From the NCBI GenBank assembly GCA_008638375.1, contig CM018031.1, positions 10,258,062 through 10,322,061 of the forward strand: a stretch of DNA of 64,000 bases, in the 5' to 3' direction. The notes under the pieces are model-generated. The model ran no database searches and had not been told where the DNA came from. It saw only the letters and a program-made list of their open reading frames with translations. Source of the DNA: Nyssa sinensis. Taxonomy: Eukaryota > Streptophyta > Magnoliopsida > Cornales > Nyssaceae. The first letter of the stretch is position 1. Each line of letters starts with the position of its first letter. This document shows, piece after piece, positions 35,718-47,620 of this stretch. Both the position numbers and the translations under genes were made by a program.

Positions 35718-36607
35718 TCGTTTCGTTTTCAATGAAACGGCCAAAATGTTTCACTCGTTTCGTTTTTATTGAAACGGCCAAAATGTTTTTGTTATGAAAC
35801 GCTATTGGAAATAAGGATCAAAATTTTGTTTCACAGCGTTGTTTCGGTCACTTAAAAAATGAAAATATTTTGAAAACATAATAGAAACGATAAAAAAATT
35901 AAAATGTATAAAAACACTTGAAAATATAAAATAAAATATATGAATGTGTGAATATAAATATTATAATTAATTATAAATATTTTAGGATACATGTTCATTC
36001 ACATAAGATATTAGGGTGAAATAAAAAAAAGAAAAAAAAAACGTAAGTATAAATTAGTCATTAATATCAAATAACTATTTATTTATTAAAAGCTAGTATA
36101 AAAAATTTAAAGTTAATTTATTTATGTAATATGAATTTACTATATATATTTGCTATAAAATATGTAAAATTATTATAAATTATAAAATAATAAATATATA
36201 TTGTGTAATATTCACAAATTAGACAATTTGATACAAGTTATATATAATATAATAAGTAAAAATTTAGTAATTTAAACTTATTATAATTAATAATTAAGTA
36301 TTAAAATAAATTATTTATCTACATTTCATTTTCATTACTTTTACTTTTTATTGTCTATTGTTTTTGAAAAAAAAATAGAAATATATATTTTTTATAATTT
36401 TGGGTTTTAATTTTTCAATCTCTTTTATTTCAAGAGCAAATGTATGTTGTTTTTTATCAACTTGTAAAAGTATTGTTGATACTTAGTTTTAGGTATATTT
36501 TAAAAAAAACATGTGAATTTTAGTATTTTATTAATATTTTGTTTCGGTTCACTAGAAAACAAAAACGTCTCGATCATTTCAATAGAAACAAAACAAAAAT
36601 TTGATCC
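35718..36607. repeat. Possible non-autonomous transposon with inverted ends
   Basis: GGATCAAAATTTTGTTT at 35815 is repeated in inverse form at 36591-36607 with one mismatch. Just outside the left end a 36-38 bp unit starting CGTTTCGTTTT and containing GAAACGGCCAAAATG occurs twice in tandem (about 35718 and 35756). The interior is very AT-rich and non-coding. No target duplication was established. Confidence 0.45.
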
Positions 36608-39600
36608 TCCAGTAGAATACTGAAATTCACGTTTTGCATTATACGTGGACTGACCAAGGATTGAAAAATCAGGAGGAATGAAAAGTTGACCATGACTAAC
36701 CAAAATCAACATTCTTTTTAATTACTTACCTAATTCTTATAGAACAATTTTTGCCTCCAAATTAAGTAATAAGATCTCTGCATCAAGTAAGCAATCACAT
36801 GAATAATATGTACTAATGTATTTTTTTTTATAGACATTTTGTTGATAAAAGACAAGTACACGGGTAAAAATAAATAAATCAACAAAATGAAAAAGAAAAG
36901 GTGAGTTCAGAATGCATCATAAAGAATACACAATATTCTAACTAGATTTACACATTAAAATCAACTAATCATTTGCAGCACAATCATCCAAAAACACAGT
37001 TGATCGATAAGATACCAATCAGATAAGCAAACAACTAGAAGAAAGATTACATAAATCATGACAATTGAGTTATAAATATAATTGTACGAATAGAAGAAAG
37101 ATTAAAAATTAAATAAAATTGAATGTGCGATAAATTGTGATTGAAAAAAATATTGGAATACGAAGAGGTTTTTTTAATTTAATTTAAAGTCACATATTGA
37201 ATTTTAGAGCTTCCTGGCTTGAACCAGTCAGTACTTTGGATCAATTTCTAAAAATTATTTTTTGAAAAAATTAATAGCCGCCAACAAAAATCGGTTCAAT
37301 TGAATTAAACTGATTTGATGGATGGACATTATTATTTTTTTATAAAATCTTATTATGACAGTGTAAAACATACTTTTTGGTACCTATGAATACAAATATT
37401 TAAGATATTAAATACACATTAAATGTATCTTAGTATCACCAAAAAAAAAAAAAAAATGTATCTTAAACTTTAAACTCTGAGATACAATTTTATCAATATT
37501 CTTTATTTATATTATTTCTTATTTATTTATAATGACTCAGATAAAACTTCAGGGCTTCTTAAATGAGAAATTATTGTACGGGTTTTGATTGGTACGGATT
37601 GACATTTGTTGCCACTAAGGACCCTTATAAATGTATTCATACATGCATGATTCGTTTTTTTCGTTATGCAATGGTATGGTTAAAAGTTGATGATAAAATT
37701 TAAATATTTTAAATTTAAATTTTTTTGTGTTAATTATTAGAATTTAAAAAGTGAACTTGGTGGTTACAGAAAATGAAATTTAGTTTGATACATGTAAACT
37801 GGTCTAAAATATTTTTAACTGATTCATAAAAAATTGATATGGTTAATTTTATAGTCATGATGTAGAATTTCAAATTTAATGGGACAAGTATTTAACCGAT
37901 AGTATTATTATTTGATATAGTGTGACTCTCTTGAAAGCGTCGATAGTGTAAAACGTAGTTTCGCCTTTGATCACTGAATAACGTTAAATATAGTCGCTGG
38001 TTGGTGGGATAGCAAAGTTTTCTTGCCAATTAAATATAATAATATTATAATTTGACAGAGTCAAACTCGTGGTCATTATTTTCTCATGCTTTGCTTTGGC
38101 GTATAAAACCACTGGGCCACCCACGTGATTTCATGCAATGTCTCTTCGGTACTATGCCAGTGCCTTCAAAGTTATTTTATCCTAATGTGGTATGAATTCC
38201 TTTTTTTCTTCTTTTCACAACCGACACTACTGTCAACTCATACTATATATATATATATATATATATATAGATCAATTCACTTTATTTCACAACTATTTCT
38301 TCAACCCATATGGTTCTCGCTGCATGTCCATGTGTGTGTTTGTGTACGTGATAGCATCTTCAAGCCATAATCTTCAATTTTATTTTTATTTTAATATTTT
38401 TTTAAATATAAAATGATGAGACTTACTTCTTCGCATTTTTATTCAATCATTTCAATCTTCAAAATTATTATTAAATCTTCAAAAATTAAAAATCACACTT
38501 TAACAATCTTATTTTTATCAAAATGCAATTATTTATTATATATTTATCCAAAATTCAATTATATATAAATTTTTTTAAATAAAAAAAAAACTCAATGATC
38601 TATCCAAGAAATTGAAAATTAAAATACATTAGAAAATAAATAAAAATACATTAAAAATAGTGAATGATCCATAAAGGGTCATTTTCAATGTAATATTTAT
38701 GTTATTATTCACGTTGAGAATGAACCAATAATATTCAATTATAACACCTTTCTTCATGTGGAATTCTATTTTTTACACTATTACACGTGAAGAGTTGGCA
38801 CATTTTGATATAACAGAGTACGAGACATGAAAAAGCTAATCCTAACATAACAGAATGAATTAGTGCAAACAAATGAATCGTGAAAGACTTGAATTTAAAA
38901 TTTCTCGTCATAAAAGTTTGTTACCATGTCACCGATTATTTTAAAAATTAAAACTATTAAAAAATGAGTCGATAAAACTAATCTTAACGTAACAGAATAA
39001 ATGAGTGTAAACAAATGAAACGTGAAAGACTTAAACCTATGACTTTTTGAAATAGAAGTTATACCATATTATCAGTTACTTTAAAAATTAAAACTATTAA
39101 AAAAATAAGTCAAAAATAGATGTATAACATTTCTCAGCTAGCACAACTTCAAGGTACATTTTTTTCACAATATATATATAAATTTCATTATAAATAAACT
39201 TTACATGTGATGGCCCACAATTTGAGAGAAAAGAATTTAAATCTTTTCAAAATGAAATGAAAAGAATTCAAATTAGAGTTGAAGATATGAAAATGCGTGA
39301 AAGAAGGTCTCAAAAAACTAGGGTTTTGATAGTGCAGAGAGACAGGAAGGGTAGCGATTGACTAGGGTGCTGGCTGCTTAGACAGGCTGTCGGTGTGACA
39401 TTTTCCTGATGTCTGACGAGGTTAAAAGTGAAAAGAATGGACATTACATCGTACTTTTTTGTTGTTTTGCATGCACTGCTAAACTGGCGGCTACACAGAT
39501 TCTCCATTTGCAATGAATTTGTGAAGAACGTGTTTAACTCACGTGCAACTTTATAAAACCATGAAAACAAGAAAAGGTAATAGTAATTAAAATGTTACGA

Positions 39601-41747
39601 GGTAGTGGTTTTTTATGGTTGTTTTAACTTCTATTGTTTTTGACTTAAAAAGAAGTCTGTTAACTGCCGTACAGTTTCTCATAGTTCGGCATCCCCGCGA
39701 TCTATGGCACGATTAGTTACGCAGTTATAGATGCAAGACAAGCATTTGTTTACATAGTTATAAAGAGCACTAACAGCACGATTAGGCTGTTCAAATTCGC
39801 ATTTTATTATAATCTTTTATAAGAATGAGGACGATCAAATTAGAATAATTCTTTCTTGTATAGTTTAGGTTAATGATTCCTTTCTTAAAATCTAATCTAA
39901 TGACTAAATCAAGGTAAACTTATGTCTTTTATATTTTGTTTTTTTGGTATATCATGTTTTAAAATTGGGATTTGAGAATTCAAAATTAAAAAAAATTAAA
40001 CTAATTGAATAAATATAACTTATTAATTGTAATAGAAATGACATATGGTAGGAATTTATATAATATTATATTTTTTTTATTAATTTATTAGATATGATAA
40101 TACAATAACATATAAATAACATGTTATGTTTATATTTTCTTATTTATTTATTTATTTATTGTGTTCTACTATAAGATATAGTTTTTAAATATTAGAAACA
40201 TGCATGGTTCATAAAAAAATAATTTAATAAATATACATAATTAATTTAGGATGAATGAATTGTTTCAAATGATTGAATTATTTGAATTATTTCATTTCAT
40301 GTACCATTTCAATAATTAAATTATTCAAACCAAACACTAAAATATAATTATTATCTCATTTCAATGTATTTAGTCAAATAATTGAATGAATGGTCATTCA
40401 TATATCATTTCTATTTTGTTCCACTAATAAACTCATATTATTCTTTTTCAAAGTTTATTCATGCGTACCAAATGTATCGTACAATAAAATAAGGGATAAT
40501 GATGTCTAAATTTATACTAAATGATGTAACACTATATTATTAATTTATATGAGTCATACAGATGTGCACTCAATTTATAATATATTGTCATATGACTGAT
40601 CCATTACAAGTCTTTTAGTTACTGTTTATTACCCATTCAGCCACCCTCTTGGTGGTTAAATTTGGCTCTCTTGTAACGATATAATTGGCGGTTTAGAATG
40701 ATTCTTGAGGAGGACTCCAATGGAGTCGCCTATCCTAGGATGTAAAGTCTTTTTTCCTGAGGAAAATTTAGTAACTTAATTTATGACTATAAAGAAAGAG
40801 ATTATAAGTACACATTTTACGATAACCTTTTTAAATTATATCTAAGTGTAAAGTATACCAGCAAAAGGTTAAAGAGACAAATGTATTATTGAGAAAAAGA
40901 AACTTAAGGATGTATGGAACATAGCTTGAAGTAGTGCTCTACAAATTTAAAAGGGAAAAGTTAACAATTCTTTTTTTCTTTTATACAAATTAATTGACAA
41001 GGAGTAATTTGTCTTCGAATAAATGGATAAATTATTCTGACATTCTTGAGATTTTACTAATAAATTATAAATAGCAAATATCTCTCCTCTCACTCAATTT
41101 TTTTTTACAATGACAAAAGTGTCATTTTCATTTTTATTTTTTTTTTTACATTTTTAAAGTTTGACCAAATTTTTTCTAACTTTTTTTTTTCATTTTCAAA
41201 TAAATATTAATTAAAACATTCTTTAGCTAAAAAATATAAATTTTTTAATATTAAATTCATTATTATATAAAATAAAAAGATTCTTTAAAAAAAAAAGATT
41301 AAAATTGAAAAAATACGAAAAGAAAATTGAAAAGAAAAACTTTCGTTATTTAAAAAAGAAGAAGCTAGAAGAGAGATATTTTAAGGAAGTTGGTGTCATT
41401 TCATATGTTTTAGGAGAGGCCTTTGTATTTGTCAAAAACTTAAAAGAGAGTTAGTATAATTTATCATATTTTAATTTTCATTATTTTCATTGACAGTGGG
41501 CCCAACTAAAGCTCATGATGGGGGCTCATCAAGCTTCACATGAAAAGTACAATAAAAGAGTGATCAGATGAGCAAGTTCCATGCATTTATACTTCCTTTA
41601 AAAGATTTAAACGGAGAGAGAGGGAAAGACGCGCTGGGATGAAATTGTGAAGCATGTGATTCATAAGGCGGCCCACTGTTATTGAAATGGGCCCAACAAG
41701 AGTTCATACCTTTCATGCAAAAAGAGTCATTGGCGAGTGCAATGAAT

Positions 41748-41792
<45 letters not shown>

Positions 41793-42100
41793 TAGAAGAA
41801 AATCAAAGTGGAATCTAATCCTCATGATCCACAGGGCGGCACACTGTCGGCAAACTCTGTTACTCTTTTCTTTTTCCTTCAAAAAAAATTAAAAAATTCA
41901 ATTTAACACAACAATAAATCAGTTAGATATATTTTAAAGGATATATATAACTCAACCCAAGGGGTTTAGTCGGGTGGGTGTGAGAACGCAATTAGAAATA
42001 ATTATCACTGTACGTTATTTTGAAAGAGATAGACTCAAATTCAAATAATGCACGATAGTTCTCTTGAAAGTTGGAATAAAAAGATGACTAGACACATGAA
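36608..42100. other. AT-rich intergenic region between SWEET copies
   Basis: No gene was supported over 5.5 kb. Noted items are a poly(A) run near 37440, (TA)n at about 38246-38269 and 41753-41789, a two-copy tandem repeat (38831-39116), and T-rich segments at about 24040-24480 and 41040-41470 that resemble one another in composition and in ACATTTTTNAAGTTTGAC-like words. The frames at 38125-38416 and 39310-39570 lack family motifs. Confidence 0.5.
38831..39116. repeat. Two-copy tandem repeat, about 143-bp period
   Basis: Copy 1 starts near 38831 and copy 2 near 38974. Shared words include CTAATC(C/T)TAAC, AACAGAAT, CGTGAAAGACTT and TTTAAAAATTAAAACTATTAA. Confidence 0.8.
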
Positions 42101-42132
42101 AATTATTCAAAAATCATTATCATTTTGAGTGT

Positions 42133-42300
42133 TTTGCTACGGGAGTTTGCATATAATTGGCTTTTTCTTGGGTCCCAACCTAGTTAGGATTCATGAGTTT
42201 CGCAATGATGTAGGTTTCCTCATAGTCTTATTGATGTATTTTTTGGTTGTATGTTTCATTTTGATATCAATACTTTTTTTTTAAGCTGATTAAAAAAAAA
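42133..42300 (+). repeat. LINE 3' tail, copy 1
   Basis: Resembles the insertion in SWEET intron 3 (44736-44924): GGAGTTTGCATATRATT, GGGT(C/G)CCAAC, TAGTTTTGATGTAT-like and ATATCAATA words occur in the same order, ending AAGCTGATTAAAAAAAAA. This is the 3' end of a retroposed LINE. Confidence 0.6.
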
Positions 42301-42689
42301 TTCAAAATTTATAATAAATTACCTAATGCATCATCTTGTTATGTCAGACTGAATAACAATACGCTTTTCTTAAAACATGTTTGTTATGCTTTTAATTAAC
42401 TACCCTAGCCAACATTTGTTTTTCTTAAACTTGAAGTACTTACAACAAACTAAATACAGCACACATTAACTTGAAAAATTGTTAAGTTTTTATTAATATA
42501 TATTTGAAAATTTTACATGAAGACTAGTCAACATCATTGAAATAAATTAAATATTGTATTTATTAAATTTTAAGAATCCTATATATTGTTTATAAAAAAA
42601 AAAAACAAAAACAAAAAGAATATAGAATGAAGAGATTTTTGTTAGTATTTGATACGCTAAAAAATGACGGACTAACTCAAACTTGACAC

Positions 42690-43205
42690 GTGTTTAACTT
42701 CTTTATGTGCAAGTTATAGCTGTACAGGTCTGACGTCAGAATATGAAGTTCTGGAGTATCAGCTCGAGAGGGTACCGACCTCACCATCATCACGAACTTG
42801 GCCTACCGACCTCAGAACAAGGAAACATAATGCAATATGGAAGCTGCCATTCTTGGATATATCTGGATCCCTACTTTCTCGGATGCCGAAGCGGAAGTTT
42901 CCATCAGATAGCCATGGATCTTGGATTTCATGGCTAAGAATCCTAACCAGTTTAGGAGACGAGCAGTCTATAAATACAGTCTTTAAAGTACGCTTTTGAT
43001 TACAGTCAATTGCATTTTCTCAATTTATTTATTCTTAACTAACATTATCATCGGAGTGGCTACCGCCGTAGCCATCCCGGTGGCCCTTTGATTCCCCTTT
43101 TTTCAGAGCTCGTGACGACGAGGAGCGGAGTCCCGACCGGTCAGAAAATTGCAGCATCAGCTTAGGAGCGGAGCCCTGACCGGTCAAAAAATTACAGCAT
43201 AAGTA
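42690..43205 (+). repeat. Probable LTR fragment of an unidentified retrotransposon
   Basis: The stretch is much richer in GC than its surroundings. It contains a TATA-like TCTATAAATACAG at 42968-42980, then a leader-like segment and a GC-rich block (TCGGAGTGGCTACCGCCG). The last 90 bp hold two copies of GGAGCGGAG(T/C)CC(C/T)GACCGGTCA about 43 bp apart. Such a U3-R-U5-like layout suggests a solo or partial LTR. No exact ends or target duplication were found. An open frame at 42743-42937 is not credited. Confidence 0.45.
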
Positions 43206-43387
43206 TTATTGCTCAATCTCATGTTCAAATTTAATGGTATGATTAATATATTGAGATGTATAATTTTATGAAAGTGGATTTCCTCTATTTGTTTGTATAA
43301 AATTAATAAAACAGTTTACGCAATAAGCTAGCATTAGAACCATGGAATTAAAATGTATTACTTAATTCCAAGAGCAAAGAAAGAAGG

Positions 43388-43480
43388 CACTACAAGAATA
43401 TATTTCAAGCGCATCAATAGTGAAAAAACTATTTTCTGCTTGAAATTTGTTATTTGTGAAAAAAAATGTGCGTTGCTAAT
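43388..43480 (+). repeat. Single CACTA-type terminus (remnant)
   Basis: CACTACAAGAATATATTTC starts like the terminus of the CACTA element at 46643, but its subterminal DNA differs and no opposite end was seen nearby. It may be the relic of another family. Confidence 0.35.
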
Positions 43481-44058
43481 AATAAAAATAAGAAAACGAT
43501 GAAGTTTTTTAATTTATGTATTATAATTAATTAATTGAACAACCTAATAAATCTCTAAAATATAAGTTATTGACAAATAACCCAGTTGATAGTTGAATGG
43601 AAATGTTGTTTCATTCTCTTAACGAAGAAATAAGATTTAAATTCATGACTCTACGGGAAGAAAAGATTGTCCTTTCATTATTGAAAAAAAAAAAATGTTA
43701 GCAAACAAAACTGCTTCATGTTCTGGTGGGCGCAAAAAACGGGTCAACCATATGTCTGTTGAAATATAGACTTGAAATTTGACTTTGATCTACGCTGGTA
43801 GACAGAGCTTAAAAAATTGCCATCCATGAACAGTTGCAGGACAGCCTGTGTTTTTTAATCGGCAAACAAATAAAATATTGTTGACGAATAGAGAATACAT
43901 GATATAAAGTTCCAGCACGACAACAAACAATAAATAAAAAACACATGATATATATACAGTTGCAGCAGGACAACAAATAAAATATTATTGATAAAAAAAA
44001 GAGTGCATGAAATACGCAGCAGGACAAACCGGTGTCAATGCCTGGTACTTTTGATGGC

Positions 44059-44068
44059 TATATAAACG
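44059..44068 (+). promoter_or_regulatory. TATA box of the SWEET gene
   Basis: CTATATAAAC lies 98 bp upstream of the ATG at 44157, so the leader is short, about 60-65 bases. Confidence 0.7.
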
Positions 44069-44156
44069 AAGGAAATATAAAGAGTTCCCCATAAGCACTT
44101 TGCTCGGCCATCAGTACTCTTACCACCTAAACAAAGTCCTCTAATTTACAGTAAGA

Positions 44157-44365
44157 ATGGCTGTAATAAGTGCTTCTCACTTGGCTTCTGTCTTTGGCAT
44201 TCTAGGTATTATCTGATTTCTCTCTACTAATTAAACTCATCGATTAGCTGCTAGCTGCAATATATATAGTTTTTTACTTTTCAATAATCTAAACTGTGTT
44301 CTTTAATTTTTCATTTATCACAGGCAACATTTTGTCTTTTTTGGTTTTCTTGGCACCACTGTAAG

Positions 44366-44411
<46 letters not shown>

Positions 44412-45714
44412 TATACTAATAATATATATATATATATATGTATATATAGACTATTAATGATGTCTACTTAGAACCTGATTAATTTCTTTATATATTTGTT
44501 TCAGGCCAACCTTCTACAAAATATATAAGAGAAAATCAACAGAAGGATTTCAATCAATACCTTACGCTGTTGCACTCTTCAGTGCCATGTTAACTTTCTA
44601 TTATGCTTTTCTCAAGACAAATGCGATGTTGTTGATTACAATCAACAGCATAGGAATGGTCATAGAATGCACATATCTCGTATTTTTCATGATATATGCA
44701 ACAAAGGAGGCCAAGGTAAGCATGCAGCTATATATGGCTATATATGGAGTTTGCATATGATTACCTTCTCTGTTGGGTGCCAACTTAGTTGGAATTTTTG
44801 TGTTAAGTAATGATGCAGTTTTAATTTCTCTCCATAGTTTTGATGTATCTTTGATTGTAACTCTTGATTTTACATCAATAAACATTTTCTTTCGCTGATC
44901 AAAAAAAAGAAAAGAAAAGAAAGCTAAGCATGCAACTAGCTATATATCCCATTGAAATCCAATTGGTTACTTTGTTCAAATAATAATTTGTTTGGAACTG
45001 TATGTACAGATATATACAACAAAGCTGCTTATCTTATTTAATGTGGGAGCATATGGATTTATCATGCTTTTCACATTGTTATTCTCACATGGGGATCAAC
45101 GAGTTGAAATTGTGGGATGGATTTGCGCTGTCTTCTCTGTCTGCGTTTTTGTTGCCCCTCTTAGCATTATGGTACCTTTACACTAAAAGTTTTTTAAAGC
45201 ATATGTATGTATATATGTATATATTACAAAAAACTCACTTGAATAGTGATTCTTCAATATTAATGTTTGTTTCTGATTATGCAGAGATTAGTTATAAAGA
45301 CGAGGAGCGTAGAATACATGCCATTCTTATTATCGTTCTTCCTCACACTGAGTGCTGTTATGTGGTTCTTTTATGGCTTTATAAAGAAGGATTATTTCAT
45401 AGCAGTAAGTGTCCAAGTCCCCAAATGGTCTAAAATAAGATATTGATCACATTCCTTCTATATTTTTGCTTATTTTATTAATATATAATTTTGTTTGTTT
45501 TCTTGTTTAGACACCAAACATCCTAGGGTTTTCATTTGGAATTGCACAAATGATATTGTACATCATCTACAAGGATAAAAAGAAAGCAGCTGATCAGCTA
45601 CCCGAATCAATAACAGTCATAGACTTGAGTGCACTGGAAATGCAGGAGAGTTCCAACACAATGAATGAAGATGCCAACAAGAAACCCATCCAGCCAAGCG
45701 AATCCAATGTGTGA
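44157..45714 (+). CDS. SWEET: SWEET bidirectional sugar transporter (clade III-like), six exons
   Basis: Exons 44157-44205, 44324-44360, 44505-44715, 45010-45171, 45285-45404 and 45511-45714, all GT-AG, sum to 783 nt, 260 aa. The first MtN3/saliva three-helix repeat is near aa 8-95 ([33 protein letters not shown]). The second is near aa 130-215 ([20 protein letters not shown], then [19 protein letters not shown]). Both carry the conserved prolines, so seven membrane helices are expected. The C-terminal tail of about 40 residues is hydrophilic. The [22 protein letters not shown] block resembles clade III (SWEET9-15) proteins, known as plasma-membrane sucrose carriers for phloem loading, nectar and seed filling; clade is inferred from memory. 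Six exons is the family norm. Intron 3 holds a LINE tail. A decayed tandem copy lies at 34737. Confidence 0.95.
44367..44408. repeat. (CT)n microsatellite in SWEET intron 2
   Basis: About 20 CT units begin directly after the donor GTAAGAGCT of intron 2. The pseudogene has only a short CTCTCTCTC at the same place. Confidence 0.9.
44736..44924 (+). mobile_element. Truncated LINE insertion in SWEET intron 3
   Basis: About 190 bp ending in an A-rich tail (GATCAAAAAAAAGAAAAGAA), with the imperfect direct repeat TAAGCATGCA plus a following CTATATAT-like stretch on both sides (from 44717 and from 44925). The left copy begins at the third base of the intron donor GTAAGC, so the insertion sits a few bases inside the intron without disturbing the splice site. 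It resembles the tails at 42133-42300 and about 57880-58092. Confidence 0.75.
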
Positions 45715-45720
45715 CATTAT

Positions 45721-45763
45721 ATACATACATACATATATATATATGTGTGTGTGTGTGTGTGTA
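45721..45763. repeat. Compound TACA/TA/TG microsatellite
   Basis: (ATAC)n, (AT)n and (GT)n runs just after the SWEET stop codon, in its probable 3' UTR. Confidence 0.9.
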
Positions 45764-46642
45764 TGTGAGCATAAGTTAATATGGACCCAAAACCAAGCCC
45801 GTTTAGTACAATATATTATGAGCTTTTCATGTTGCTCAACTTCTGCTGCTTGTTGCACAGGATCCCAAATAAGAGGACTAGCTAGTTATATATAGTGGGT
45901 GGCGTTCAAGCTTGAAACTTGATATTCAATATAAAATGGTTCTTGCCATTGTGTTCTTAGTCGTTGATTTGATGATTTAAAAAGTTGTTTATCTTCCTCC
46001 CAATTCTCTCTCTCGTGCTTTTGCATACAGTTTATGTGGCTCAGCTTAGTTATATTGGTTCGTTCACTTCGTTGGAGTATTTTTTTGATAGAGAGGAAAC
46101 TGCAAAGCACACATATATGATTATATTCTTCGGTTTGGGATTCATTTTCATGTCACTAATTTCAAGAAAACTGTATGCTGCAAAGGAAAATATAATATTC
46201 TTCTGCTTAATATAGTTTGGAAATGATACCTTTGGACTGCAACAGAGGTGATGTTAAACACTTAATTAAAGCGAAATAAGGTTTGGTGATCACACAAAGC
46301 TTGAGCCCTCTCTGCTGCGTCAACATGGAATCTTGACTAAAGTACCAAAACCAGTCCTCCTCTTTTTTCTTCCTTTTTTGGTGATCGGTACAAATCTGGT
46401 TTTAAGTTGGGAAGTACAGTATGACAGCATAAAGCGGACTTTCAGTCTAGTTTTAAGTTGGAAAGTCAGAAGAACCACAAATGCATGATTTTTTCCCTGG
46501 CTAATGATATTAATCTGCAAACCCACTTTACATATGACGTTGTTGGTTATGGAGAATCATGCAGCACTAATCCACATTAAAGACCTCCAATTAGATCGAT
46601 CCTGCAACAATAATCTTAAATCCATTTCTATACTTTTATTGA
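45764..46642. other. Downstream region of SWEET up to the CACTA element
   Basis: No gene recognised. Contains the presumed end of the SWEET transcript. Short frames (45886-46526) have no family features. The last three bases are the left target copy TGA. Confidence 0.5.
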
Positions 46643-46655
46643 CACTACAAGAAAA
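46643..46655 (+). repeat. Left terminal inverted repeat of CACTA element
   Basis: CACTACAAGAAAA, preceded by TSD TGA. Confidence 0.95.
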
Positions 46656-46660
46656 CAGGT

Positions 46661-47205
46661 TATTTCCGACGCATATATAGGCGTCGGGAAAAGTTTCGCC
46701 TGGTAACATTAAGTATTTACGATGGAAATAAATTACATGTCGAAAATGTGGAATAAAAACGACGGATTCTCTTCCGACGCCGGAAGTCGTCGGAAGTAAT
46801 AACTATTTCCGACCAAAATATTAAGGGTCGGAAATAGTTAAATATAACCGACCATCTTATGAGTCAGAAATAAATACAAATAAATAAAGTAAATAAAGTA
46901 TCTTTTCCGACGTCATTAGTTGTCGGAAATAATAAGTATTACCGACTAATATATTATCCGTCGGAAATAATTACTATTACTGACGAAATATTTGTTTGTC
47001 GGAAATAAGTAACTAAAAGCGACGACCTTTTGAGTGAGAAATAATTAAGTATTACCGACGATGATAGTATGGGTCGGAAATAATATATATTATCGACGAA
47101 ATAATTCTTTATCGGAAATAAGTTAGTAAAACCGACCACTGTTTGAGTTGGAAATAATGAAGTATTTATTCCGATGTATATAATTAGTCGGAAATAACCT
47201 TTATT
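46661..47205. repeat. Left subterminal repeat array of CACTA element
   Basis: About 540 bp of alternating TTTCCGAC-type and GTCGGAAAT-type words (for example CCGACGCCGG, GTCGTCGGAA), each pair facing one another across 15-30 bases. In CACTA elements such subterminal repeats are bound by the TNPA-type protein. The same words, on both strands, fill the right end. Confidence 0.9.
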
Positions 47206-47214
47206 CTACAATAT

Positions 47215-47620
47215 TCGCGCCTCGAAACCTCGCGCCACTCTGAAACCTCACGCCTCTCTGTCTCTCAAGCTCTCTGTGTTCTCTCGCCTCTCTCTGTGTT
47301 CTCTCACTCTGAAACCTTACGTATATCTGTCTCACCTCTCTCTGTGTTCTCTCGCCTCTCAAGCTCTGTTCGTCGTAGTCGATCAGTGTACCTTGATCTG
47401 TTAGGGTCGGTTCAGAGTTTCATCAATCGAACTCATAGCCAACTGCGTCTCGCCGATCTCTCTGATCTGTCTCACCTCTCTTTGTCTCTCGCCTCTCAAG
47501 CTCTGTTCCTGCCAGTCGATCGGTGTACCTCGATCTGTTTTGGAGAGGTTCAGAGTTTTATCAATCGAACTTCGTCATAGCCAACTGCGTCAGCGACCTA
47601 TAGTTGATTCGAACCACCTG
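47215..47620 (+). other. Probable 5' UTR exon of the CACTA transposase gene
   Basis: Pyrimidine-rich (CTCTCT, TCTGTGTTCTCTCGCC) leader-like DNA ends at a donor CTGTAAGC (47619 onward). A possible acceptor GGTAG at 50038-50042 lies ten bases before the transposase ATG, so a 5' UTR intron of about 2.4 kb is inferred. A 95-bp portion occurs twice with a 137-bp period (about 47361 and 47498; shared words AAGCTCTGTTC, GTCGATC, GTGTACC, TTCAGAGTTT, ATAGCCAACTGCGTC). Confidence 0.55.

Noticed and set aside
38125..38416. Two overlapping frames after a TATA-like sequence
   Set aside because: They run through a TA microsatellite, are hydrophobic by base composition, and show no family motif.
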